From Ryuthela nishihirai (Eukaryota > Arthropoda > Arachnida > Araneae > Heptathelidae), in the NCBI GenBank assembly GCA_038380435.1, contig JAWZYU010000034.1, forward strand, positions 43,586,901 to 43,650,900: a stretch of DNA of 64,000 bases. Reading direction: 5' to 3'. A program made the position numbers and the translations under genes. This document shows, piece by piece, positions 1 through 51,700 of this stretch. Numbering within the stretch: the stretch's first letter is position 1; each line of letters opens with the position of its first letter. The notes under the pieces were generated by a model, which was not told the origin of the DNA, searched no databases, and saw nothing but the letters and a program-made list of their open reading frames with translations.

Positions 1-159
1 TTTTACTAAATATTATGAATTTTTTCTTTGGGTGTTGAAGTTTGGTGATCTTGGCTAAGTGCAGAAAAGTTTGTGCAACAAGGACCAGCCCTTTCCAAAA
101 TTGCTCTCCCAAATGGTGGCCAATTCCATAGCAAAGGAAGTCTATTTTGCTTTCGTATA

Positions 160-590
160 CAAGACATTCAATTTCAGAAAACTGTACAAGCTCAAAGTTT
201 TTTATCAAAAAAAACAAGAAATAATGAAATAAAAATTACATATAACCTAATGGAATGTTAAATAAAATATCTGCAACAACTTTTAACCGGCCTCCGATCT
301 AGCATAACTCGGAAAAATTGAAAAATCAGTCGATCATAAGATCGCTCGCTAACTATGGAAGTATCCAAAAACTCATTTATTTTCAGAAAATGATACTAAT
401 TCAAAGTTTTACTCGAAAAATAATAAATAAAATAAAAATTGACATATAGTCTAATGCGATGTTACCACAAGTTGCAGGCCGACCGTACGATATAACATAA
501 CTATGAAAAATTCTATACTATCGATCGGCCAAAAGATCGCTAAATTCCAAAAATAAATCTACTGAAATGAAAACTAACTAAGGTTTAAAC
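160..590. repeat. Two diverged tandem units of about 200 bp
   Basis: Both units show TTTCAGAAAA...CTCAAAGTTTT, a run of AAATAAAA, then AATG(G/C)(A/G)ATGTTA, a GGCC-containing stretch, CATAACT..GAAAAATT and AAGATCGCT. It may be the edge of a satellite continuing to the left of the window. Confidence 0.6.
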
Positions 591-980
591 AAAAAAAATA
601 CTAACTTGACAAAGAGTATCCAATATGCTGACCAAAACTGTAAACAACACATAGCATAAGCAAGGAGACTGCATCAGCCATCTGTGGCTTGTTTGCCTCA
701 GGAAGCATCATAACTAATTAAATGCAGGTGCAACCAGAATTTCTAAGGACGCGTTTACTTTTAGTTTCGATTTGAAAGCAGGAAAGATGCATAGAATGCT
801 GGGAAAAATGATAAAAATAACTTGGGAATACTGACTAGGTTTTTGACAGAAAAAGAGTGTGAAACGGAAAAAAAAATGACTGTACATATTTTGCAATTAC
901 TTCCAAAATCTATCATTTTTAAAAATAGCATTTTTTTTTTGTAAATTTTAAGTTTTTCGAAAATTTAGGGAAAAATTTGT

Positions 981-1044
981 TTAAAATAATTTAAACATTC
1001 TCTGTCATTGAGCTCAATGACAGAGAATTTTTAAATTATTTTAA
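981..1044. repeat. 64-bp near-perfect palindrome without loop
   Basis: The 32-bp arms meet at GAGCTC (centre 1012/1013) with one mismatch. It could form a cruciform or be a collapsed MITE. Confidence 0.9.
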
Positions 1045-1218
1045 ATTAACTTTTGAGCAAGAAGGTCTTTTAATTGTATACTTAAAAATTTGTTGATAAT
1101 AGCTCAAATCACAAGGTTGCTTCAGCAAATAAGAACATTAACAAGCAAATCGGCAATACCATTTAGTGCTTCTAAGAAATGGCAATCAGATGGCTTTATA
1201 AAATTATTTATATTGTAG

Positions 1219-1602
1219 TTGGGTTGTTTTACCTCTGTGCAGCACTTTTTTGCACACCATGGGCTAAATGGCCAGGTCACATGGACCCCGAAGGCTCAGA
1301 GAAGGTTGGGGGAGGGGACCCACTGGAACAGCTGTTGGGAGACAGATGGTAGCCTCCCGTCAAGGCCATCCAGCGTGTTCTTTAACGTGCACAGGGTATG
1401 GCTCTCCCGCACACGGGGCCACGGCTTAACGTCCCATCCGACGGACGGCGGCCTTTCCAAGCCCATCGGTGTCCCCTACTGACCGTGGGCAGGGCGGGGA
1501 ATTTTTGCGGAGATAAATCTCAACGCTGACCCAGCTGGGACTCGAACCTGGGAACTACAGATTACGAGCCTGGCGCGCTACCGACTGAGCCATCCCCGCC
1601 CC
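1219..1602 (-). mobile_element. SINE-A, full length
   Basis: This tRNA-derived SINE of about 385 bp has its head at the right. It carries an A box (TGGCTCAGTCGG) and B box (GGTTCGAGTCC) in minus sense and a tail of AAAACAACCCAAC. The 11-bp TSD TTATATTGTAG lies at 1208-1218 and 1603-1613. Confidence 0.93.
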
Positions 1603-1891
1603 TTATATTGTAGTAAAATATGCATCAAATTAAAAAACAAAATATTATTTTTCAAGTCTGAATTATATATTTTTATAAGATATATATTAAAAAAAATTAC
1701 AATGCAATTTTTATTTAAAAAAAAAACGATTTTTTTGTTGTACTAAAAACGTGTGTATACGTCCTCTGCTTATTTTTTTGGATTCTCTGAACGTGTACAG
1801 ACGACGTGGACACTGGAAGGGTTAATTATAAAAGAATCATTTCAAAATGAGGTATATCTAAGTTTGCATAATTCTAGTACAATAAAATTTA

Positions 1892-42676
<40,785 letters not shown>

Positions 42677-42805
42677 TTTTGTAACCCATATCGTACAGCC
42701 AGTTCAACAACCGTAAGTTTATGCGATTGATATTCGTTATAATCAAGGTGTAACGGCACCGGTATCGAAAAAAGCGGGAAAATAAATAATTTCTGTTGGT
42801 TATTG

Positions 42806-43110
42806 TTGGGTTGTTTTTTGCCTCTGAACGACATTCTTTTCTTTTTTGGACACAATGGTCTAAATGACCAGGTCACAGGGACCCTGAAGCCTCAGAGAAG
42901 GTTGGGGGAGTGGACTCACTGGAACAGCTGTTGGGAGACAGATGGTAGCCTCGCGTCAAGGCCATCAAGCGTGTTCTTTTCATGTGCACAGATTATGGCT
43001 CTCCGGCACATGGAGCCACGGATTAACGTCCCATCAGACTGACTGTGACCTTTCGAAGTCCATCGCTGTCCCCTATTGACCGTGGGTAAAGCGGGAATTT
43101 CCGTGGGTAC
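42806..43110 (-). mobile_element. SINE-A, head missing, near muskelin promoter
   Basis: Starts about 130 bp upstream of the muskelin ATG; runs from GGGTTGTTTTTTGCCTCTGA to GACCGTGGGTAAAGCGGG. Confidence 0.87.
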
Positions 43111-43469
43111 CATATGCTAAGAATCTACAAACCATTGAGAGTAACACGTAAATAGTAATCGATGAAAAATAATAGTCAAGGCAACAGCATGGCGCTAATA
43201 AAAACAGTGTAATATCGTTTATTTCCCAGATATGTAAAACAAAATATTTTGACTTGAAATCATGAAAGAATCAACGGCAAAGCCACGAATCAGTGATTTA
43301 ATAATACAGTCCAAACCCGTTAGAATTTATTTAATTTTTCAGACATGTCATTTTGCTTGAATACAAATAAAATGCTGAAAATGCTAGTTCCAGGAAAGGG
43401 TCCGAAATGGAGAGACATTATTATTCTCAGCATCAAATATTTCATTTAATTTAAAATATCATATTCATG

Positions 43470-43856
43470 GGTTGGGTTGTTTTACCTCTGAGCGGCACTT
43501 TTTTGCACACCATGGGCTAAATGGCCAGGTCACAAGGACCCCGAAGGCTCAGAGAAGGTTGGGGGAGGGGACCCACTGGAACAGCTGTTGGGAGACAGAT
43601 GGTAGCCTCCCGTCAAGGCCATCCAGCGTGTTCTTTAACGTGCACAGGGTATGGCTCTCCCACACACGGGGCCACGGCTTAACGTCCCATCCGACGGACG
43701 GCGGCCTTTCCAAGCCCATCGGTGTCCCCTACTGACCGTGGGCAGGGCGGGGAAATTTGCGGAGATAAATCTCAACGCTGACCCAGCTGGGACTCGAACC
43801 TGGGAACTACAGATTACGAGCCTGGCGCGCTACCGACTGAGCCACCCCCGCCCCTC
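43470..43856 (-). mobile_element. SINE-A, full length, near-consensus
   Basis: The cleanest SINE-A copy in the window. A perfect 13-bp TSD TATCATATTCATG lies at 43457-43469 and 43857-43869. The tRNA-like head has anticodon-loop sequence CTCGTAATC, resembling elongator Met (CTCATAATC) or Thr-CGT. Confidence 0.95.
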
Positions 43857-44689
43857 TATCATATTCATGTTTAATCCCTTGATTCCTTAGTGCATCAAAC
43901 CTAAAGAAATGAGTGTCTGCTTAATTCATGAAGGTTTGTAAACAGAATTAAAACTTATATTTCGTAAAGGCATAAATACAACAAGAAGATATTTTCACGT
44001 TCCATAATTTATTTATTTTTGATTAATTTGATAAACTTATTAATGAAATGTAATTTCTGGTGACGTCTTTGAAGGGTTATTCGTACATTTAAATGTTGAA
44101 CAAACAGCCATAATATAAAAATCGCAACTCGTCAACGTTTTAAAGAGTAGAAATCGTTCTGTTACTAAAGTTACAGCACAGAATACTACGTATTCTGTGA
44201 GTTAAGGCCATCAAAGGTGTTTTGAACAGTTAGAGCTGTTTTCAACAGAGCAACATGGTTACAGCGCAGTCATAGAATCAACTTTAAGTGTTTAGAGCGT
44301 CTCCTCTTTCTTCCTTCTTCTGTGATATCGGAGCAACTTTGGATCATACAAAGGCTGAGAACATAGAACTTGTTCATCATCATCTTCGACCAAAGAACGG
44401 ATAGACTGCATATGACAACCGTTTATAGACGCTCACATGTTATCACGTGACGGGTGGTAAGAGGAGATTCACAGGTAATTTAAGCGCTTCAGGGGAAAAG
44501 AAAAATCTTTTTAAAATGTTGAAAGTATAAATAAAAATCTAATTTAAAACGGTAAACCCCGAAGAAGAAAAATTGAAACTCTAAATAATGAATAAAGACA
44601 ACAATCAAAACCTTTACTAACGATTTTTACACCGTCTGGTTTGAAACTTCCGATCTCGGTAGTGACATCACGGTTGAGAACATCCTTTG

Positions 44690-45560
44690 TCTTCAGTCAT
44701 ACTATAGTGCCACATAGCTATACTTAAGATGGCCCTAAACTAGCCTCTCACCTACCTTTGGAATCTTTGGATCATCTGGTCTCTTGCAAGCCGAGAATAT
44801 CGAAATTATAATGGTGGAATTCTTGTGTGAGGACATCAAGAGGAAAAGCTCTGCGCAGAGTCCTCACATTCCAACTACCTATGGAGAAAAAATGGTTAGT
44901 GGGATGTTTAAAGAAACTATGTTTATTGAGAGAGGGAATGCCGACAATATCAAACAGCCCCCTAATCGCAGAACATGGGGCAAAGACCCGTTCCTCCACC
45001 ACTAAAGGCTGAAGCCATCTACACTGGAAGACTTCCTCCAATGTAGAAATTAACGATGCCAATAGAAGCAAAGAGTTCATGTGTCTGCGATGACCTCTGC
45101 TCAGGATTATCCACCAGCTGATAAGAAATATCCTGTGAATCTATTCACTTGGGGCTGTCAACCCACAAACAAACAGAAAACACAGCGAAAGATTTTCCCT
45201 CCACAGAAACCCACCAGTGCAACAAAATCAGGATCCATAATCAAGCTCAGAGCCATATATCTGTCCAGTCCAGTGGGTTTATATGGTCAGCACCAGGACC
45301 CAGCACCAGGACCACTCCTCAGCAGGGTAGAAAAAAAAAGTAGCCATAGTTGTCCAGATCAGTAGGCCACACTAATCTGGCAGCTCTCCACTCCGTTCCA
45401 CAAGAGAGAATCTCTTTTGAAAGGTCCATGGTACTAACGGTCTGCACCACGAGAAGGCGGGGTCGGACATTAGGTGCTAGGCCTGGCCGGTTCTAAGCAT
45501 CATCACAGGGGATTGGTGCATAGCTCTCCTTCCAGTGACTCGTTTAATTTCAGGAATAAT
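44690..45560 (-). mobile_element. LINE 5' fragment with endonuclease start (RTE/CR1-like)
   Basis: Minus-strand SIGSWNVRTLRRAF and YNFDILGLQETR are the first two motifs of an AP-type LINE endonuclease; the frame ends right after at a stop near 44772. Upstream sequence (45110-45560) is similar to 55965-56560, so it is probably the 5' UTR of the same family. Border positions are approximate. Confidence 0.7.
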
Positions 45561-45661
45561 AATATTCCACACAAAGGAAGAAAACAAACTTTCTCAGTTG
45601 CTATTTTTTTTTGTAGTTTGTGGTCGTAGTACACGTGAGTTTATGTGTTATTTATATCAAA

Positions 45662-45721
45662 ATGCCGTTTTTTATTAGAAAAAAAACCCTAAAAGGACGA
45701 AAAGAAAATAATATTGATCAG
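45662..45721 (+). CDS. RRP9: RRP9 putative coding exon 1
   Basis: ATG at 45662 opens MPFFIRKKTLKGRKENNIDQ, then CAG and a GTAAAA donor in phase 0, which fits the exon 2 acceptor. The basic content fits an RRP9 N terminus. An in-frame upstream ATG at 45620 would add a hydrophobic 14-residue leader and is less likely. Another first exon within the 8-kb intron cannot be excluded. Confidence 0.6.
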
Positions 45722-48700
45722 GTAAAAAAAGATGTTTTTTTTAGCAATGTTTTTGTTCAAAGTGTAAATGAGATAGCACCAGGAATTGTTACATTCGCAT
45801 TGTAAAGTCAAACATTTGTAGTACTCGCATTTAATAAATTGTCGTTTTGAAACCATATTTTGTGGTCTCCCGTAAAGGTCTCAGTGTGATATGTCAATTT
45901 GTAACATTACCATGTGGTTAGATCTGTACAGTTATAAAACTCCGCGCACTGACTATTTCGTTTCTTTTGAATTTCTATGCCAATGTACTTGTGCCTACTA
46001 AAGATTTACTTTTCCTAGTTTTTTCACTTACACTGATCTGTACAGTTATAAAACTCCGCGAACTGACTATTTCGTTTCTTTTGAATTTCTATGCCAATGT
46101 ACTTGTGCCTACTAAAGATTTAACTTTTCCTAGTTTTTTCACTGACAATATTGGGTTATTTTGCACTTTGGGTTACTTTGGTAACTATAGATTCCAGTTT
46201 AGGCTATGTCCTTTTCCAGTTAACAGGCTTCGCTGCAATAATCATAAGGAAATAAAGTATAAAATTTTGGGATTTTTTTTTATATAATGCCATGGGCTGT
46301 ATCTTAGTAATGCAAAAATCGATAGGAATATAAAAACGTTTTTGATGCTACCTGCTAATGGCGACCATTTTACGTTTTTTGAGGGTTATTTTGTAGTTTG
46401 GGTTATTTTTGAAATTATAGGTTCCAGTTTAGGCTACATCCTTTCCCAGGAACCCAAGTTGCAAAATAACCAGCGATTTGTTTTTTTAAATTCAGTCAAG
46501 TTTTTATTCTGGATATTAAATTGTTATTTTCTATTTGTGTTTTTGTCAAAGCTTTAAAAGTTATGTGTCCTTTAACCGTGTACATTATGTATTAGAAAAC
46601 TCGGGTTTTGCATAACTGCTAGGACATTAGTGATTCAGATTTCTGAGTAAATCACCTGCCATATTATAAAAAGAACCGGAAAACAAATGATTTATTTATT
46701 ATCTTCTGGGGATTTTTTTCTTTGTAATGCAGCAGTCAGGTAATTGTTGAAATAAATGAGGGCTTTGAAAGCTTATAAATTGATCGTTAAAATATGTAAA
46801 ATGGCCACCATCAGCAGGTAGCATCTAAAGCATTTTTTTAAATATTCCTACTGATTTTTGTGGGGTGGAGGTGGCTCAGTCGGTAGTGCACCAGGCTCAG
46901 AATCTACAGTTCCCAGGTTTGAGTCCCAGCTGGATCAGCGTTGAGATTTATCTCCGCAAAACTCCTCACCCTGCCCATGGTCAATAGGGGACATCGATAG
47001 GCTTGGAAAGGCCGCTGTCCTTCGGATGGGATGTTAAGCTGTGGCCCTGTGTGCAGGAGAGCCATACCCTGTATACGTTAAAGAACACACTGGATGGCCT
47101 TGACGGGAGGCTACCATCTGTCTCCCAACAGCTCTTCCAGTGGGTCCCCTTCCCCAACCATCTCTGAGCCTTCAGGATCCTTGTGACCTGGCCATTTAGT
47201 ACATAAATAATAAAAAATAAATACCCCCTCAAGCAGCTGCGTGCCACAGAGGTCTGACAGGAGCCTGTCAGTTTATATGCCAGAGTAGAAGGTCTGAGAG
47301 GATGGCAGAACCTCAGCAGAAAAACAACACGAACAGCCATGCCTTACCCGGGGCTCAAACCCAGGTCTCGTAGATCAGTAGCCAAGTGCGCTAACCACTC
47401 GGCCACGGGACGACATTTAGTACATGGTGTGCAAAAAAGTGCTATTCAGAGGTAAAACAACCCAACCCTACTGATTTTTTGCATTTCTAAGATACAGCCC
47501 ATGGCATTATATATATAAAACAGAATTATATTCTTTATTTCCTTATGGAGGTTTTTTATAATACGGAAGGCAAATTGGTTACAGTGTAGAGGAGTATTGC
47601 AGCGAAGTACGTTAACTGGGAAAGGACATAGCCTAAACTGGAATCTATAGTTTTCAAAATAAGCCAAACTGCGAAATAACCAAAAAAAAAATGCACGATT
47701 ATTTTTTGGTTAGATATGTACTAGACAAATATTAGACTTTGTGTTTACCAAATCTCCCAATGTTTTTAATTTCTACTAATAGAAGTTTATAAAACAGCAA
47801 AACTTTAAATGTTTATAGATTAATGGGCTATTCATGCTAAAAATTTATATTGCAGAGTGTGATGATCAAAGAGTTTATACTGTGATTGCAGCAGTTTGTT
47901 ACCCCCTTACTCCCAAGGGGTGGGAAAATGTAACTTTTTTAAAAGATGAAACATTCTTTTTGGGTTGGAGAGATACTAATGAAATATTACTATTTATGTT
48001 TTCTGAATCATCCAATAGTTTGAATTTCCACCATCAGAGGATGCAAAGTCAGAAAATGGCAAATTTTATTTCTTTAAAAGTGAATATTCCACATTCACCA
48101 GAAACATGTTGTTATTCTAGTTTTTAAGTAATTTCTGACTATCTCTAGAATAGAATAATATATATATCAGTATTATATTTTACAAGCTTAACAGTAAAAA
48201 AAAATCTGGAATAAATATATATATATAATGATATCTGTGCTGGCAGAATTTAATTATCCCTTTAACAGCCACTTTCCACAGTGGTCTGACAGGCGTGTCA
48301 TTAATAATGCCCTACAGATAAGATCTGTAATGATGAGAAGGCAGAAAGACAATAAAAGAAATATCCAAACTTATCCAAGGACACCTTTAAACTTCAGCCT
48401 AGCACACTAACCACTTGGACACCAGGTTATAAACTAAAAAAATTGTTATTTGTATTGGGAAGTGTTAAAGTTTCATAAGTCACATGAAGTGCATGATATC
48501 ATGTTGAATAATTAATGCAATAGTTGTAGGTAGTAATAGTAGTAGATAAGCATAAACAGTGGTGCATCTGAAAAGTAACGAGACAAATTCTAAAACCAAA
48601 GCAATGTTTAGAAAAAGAATTTATTGTATCACTCAAAAAATCACCATGGGATCCTCCCTGTTACCCCTCAAGCAGCTGCTTGCCACAGATGTCTGACAGG

Positions 48701-51700
48701 AGCCTGTCAGTTTATATGCCATAGTAGAAAGTCTGTGAGGGTGGCAGGACCTCAGCAGAAAAACAACACAAACGTTCATGCCTTATCTGGGGCTCGAACC
48801 CAGGTCCCTTAGATCAGTAGCCAAGTGCTCTAACCACTCAGCCATGTTACATCTCTTTTAATTGTTGGGACAGGGGTGGTTCAATTGGTAGCATGCCCAG
48901 GCTTGTAATCTGCAGTTCCCAGGTTTGAGTCCCACCTGGGCCAGCAACGAGATTTATCTCTGCAAAACTCCATGCCTTACCCTCAGTCAGTAGGAGATAT
49001 TGATGGGCTTGGAAAGACCACCGTCCATCACATGGGACGTTAAGACATGGCCCCCACTTGCAGAAGAGACATACCTTGTGCATGTTAAAATAACAATCTG
49101 GATAACCTTTGATAGGAGGCTATAGACAGCTGTCCAGTAGGGTCTCTTCCCCAACCTTTTATAGAGTCCTTGTGATCTGGCCATTTAGCCCATTGTGTGC
49201 AAAAAAGTGCTGCTCAGAGGAAAAACAACCCAACTTTTAATTGTTGAAATTCCTTCAAAGTTATTCCTTGAGATGGTCAGTTTTATTGTTTTGGATGGTA
49301 TGAAATCATTTCCCTTTCATCTTCATTTTTAACTTCAGAAAGAAGTCAACCAGAGTCAAATCTAGTAAATAAGAAAAGCCCTTTTTGTGATATTAATCTT
49401 CAAACAATTTTAACTCATCCAAAAGAATGTGACCAAACATCTAAAGGATCATTTAGGATGAATTTCAAGAATGCTTTCAATGATTAAAAGAGATTTTCTT
49501 AATGAAAATTCTTTTTTTGAGCATTTGCTTTTGTTTTAGAATTTTTGTGTCATTACTTTTCAGATGCACTGTTTAAATATGTTTTACATTTTAAAAATAG
49601 TTTTTTAAATAGAAATATTGAGCTAATTTTTTTTATTTAAAAATTTTAAGGAAAGGAAAATATGAGTGATGGATTTGGGTTGGGTTGTTTTACCTCTGAA
49701 CGGCACTTTTTTGCACAGCATGGGCTAAATGGCCAGGTCACATGAACCCCAAAGGCTCGGAGAAGGTCGGGGCAGGAAACCCATTTGGACAGCTATTGGG
49801 AGACAGATGGTAGCCTCCAGTCAAGGCCATCCAGCGTGTTCTTTAACGTGCACAGGGTATGGCTCTCCCGCACACGGGGCCATGGCTTACGTCCCATCCG
49901 ACGGACGATGACCTTTCCAAGTCCATCGGTGTCCCCTACTGACCATGGGCAGGGAATTTTGCGGAGGTAAATCTCAATGCTTACCAGCTGGGACTCGAAC
50001 ATGGGAATTACAGATTACAAGCCTGGTGCGCTACCGACTGAGCCACCCCCACCCCTATGAGTGATGGAAAGTAGGATATTTCCCAAATACAATTTTGATT
50101 ATTGTATTTATTAGTAACATATTTTAAAATTCTCTCTAATGCTCTCATAAGACTAATAGAATATTGTTTCAATTTATGCGTGCACCCTTTTTTTGGGGGG
50201 GGAGGGGAGTTTGGCCTATCACTCAAATTACTCTTGTCTCCTCTTTTCCTTCTTACCCAGAAAAGTACTGTTTGTTTCAAGAATACATTATTTTCCTCAA
50301 CCTCAGTATTATGCAAACCACAATTGCCACAATGACTAAGTAACCTTTCTTGATAGGAATTTTTAGATCTTCAGTGTTAATAGTAATTCTTTTAACATCA
50401 GCACATTTCATAAACTTAAGTTGCAAGACACTTTTAACAAATGGGCAGATCTGATTTCAGCTAGCCTATATGACCCAGCTATCCCATTTAATGTAAATTT
50501 ATAATCATTTTCCTATCCAGCCTATCAGGTGAAATCCTTGTGCATTTATAAATATCTAGTGTTTGTAGTAATTGTTGCTTATTCCCAGATCATTAAATTT
50601 CTTTACTGGTGGGAGTTTTTCATTGTTATTGCAACTTTCAGTGCCAAAAGAACCTATCATTCCTGTCCAACAGCAGTAGTATCATCTGTTTCACACCATG
50701 TTTGGTTGAAGTGGTTCAAAATAGTATTGATTTCAAAACCAGTTATAAGAAAAATAATGATATGAAATATAGTTATATTGATAATAAAAAAAAATATATA
50801 TATGCGTATAAGGAGAATGGTTAATCATTTTTATTGGCTATTAAAAAGGAGATTCTTGTTAATGCCTTATTGTTATTATGTTAAAAATAGTAAAATAAAA
50901 ATTGCTGCTGAAGACAAGTGATTGTTAACAGAATGGGGTGACACCACTGGCCAAAAGTCAGTACCAACTCTGGCATTAAAGTCACCCAGAAAGAACAATA
51001 TCTCCTTGACAGAATTTCCAAATATATTGAATTTGTGTGTAAAACCTGTTTTCTCATTCTGAATCCGAGTTATTAATGAAGGTATAATAAAAAATGAAAG
51101 TTTTAACCTTTTGAAGACTGCTTACCAGCCAAATTTCTAACCCATAAGGATGGTGAAGTCCTGAATTCTCCATCCACTAGTATTAATGTATTTCTAAGCT
51201 GTTTATAGCCCTTTTATTCTCAGTTGATGATTAGCTGAAAGAGGTGTATGCCCACTCAGAAATTGCCCAAAATGAAAACCCTAGCTGACATTGTTGGCTT
51301 AGTTTCTCCCATCCCTTCATTTAGGGCCAGATACTGGTAATATGTGACATGAGATAAACAGAAGTATAGGCATTGCTGCTGGGATATTTAAAAATTAGTG
51401 GACATTATGGAAAAATAGGTGTGTATATCAAAGACTAAAATTAGGTTGTATAATAATAATTCTTTCCAAATTTGCTATGGTAGAGAAGCTGAAACCCTTT
51501 GTAAGCAAAATAGGAAGAAACCTAATACCTTTGATTTTAGAGGTTTATGCTGTATCTTGGATATTGCGTGCAAGCTCACTGAGTTATCTTTTAACCCTTA
51601 CCATGCCAAGCCTGAAAAACTGAATTGTACCTGTGACCAAGCTTCTTTTCAACTGTATTCAGGTAAAAAGAAGTGAACTTTAGAACTTTTTTGCCAAATA

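Larger units (their letters stand above)
42677..45661. other. Divergent intergenic region between MKLN1 and RRP9
   Basis: Presumably contains both promoters. It also holds two SINE-A copies and the LINE endonuclease fragment. 43870-44690 is less AT-rich and might include non-coding first exons or promoter sequence, but no specific element was identified. Confidence 0.5.
46145..47690. mobile_element. Fold-back element carrying nested SINEs
   Basis: Left arm 46145-46373 is the reverse complement of 46797-46860 plus 47467-47690 (shared GATTCCAGTTTAGGCTATGT, ATGCCATGGGCTGTATCTTA and GATGCTACCTGCT). The right arm is interrupted by SINE-A, itself interrupted by SINE-B. A further partial unit is at 46374-46475. 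No coding frame recognised. Confidence 0.78.
48555..49573. mobile_element. Mariner-like element remnant with TIRs, hosting two SINEs
   Basis: TIRs AACAGTG(GT)GCATCTGAAAAG at left and the inverse at right (49524-49573), flanked by TA dinucleotides (48553-48554 and 49574-49575). About 450 bp of element sequence remains outside the two SINE insertions. No transposase core recognised. Confidence 0.75.

Noticed and set aside
1219..1482. Recurrent ORF beginning MGCFTSVQHFF or similar (also at 30957, 42803, 43472)
   Set aside because: It recurs only because SINE-A copies share sequence; in minus-oriented SINEs it is an antisense frame, not a protein gene.
43790..43856. tRNA gene call at SINE-A heads
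   Set aside because: A and B boxes are present, but the acceptor stem does not fold properly, the sequence continues into a repeated body, and TSDs mark a SINE.
45081..45365. 94-codon plus-strand ORF
   Set aside because: It lies antisense within the repeated LINE 5' segment also found at 56150-56565; no protein similarity.
47834..48127. 97-codon plus-strand ORF
   Set aside because: It overlaps an inverted copy of the dispersed intronic repeat and lacks any recognisable motif.
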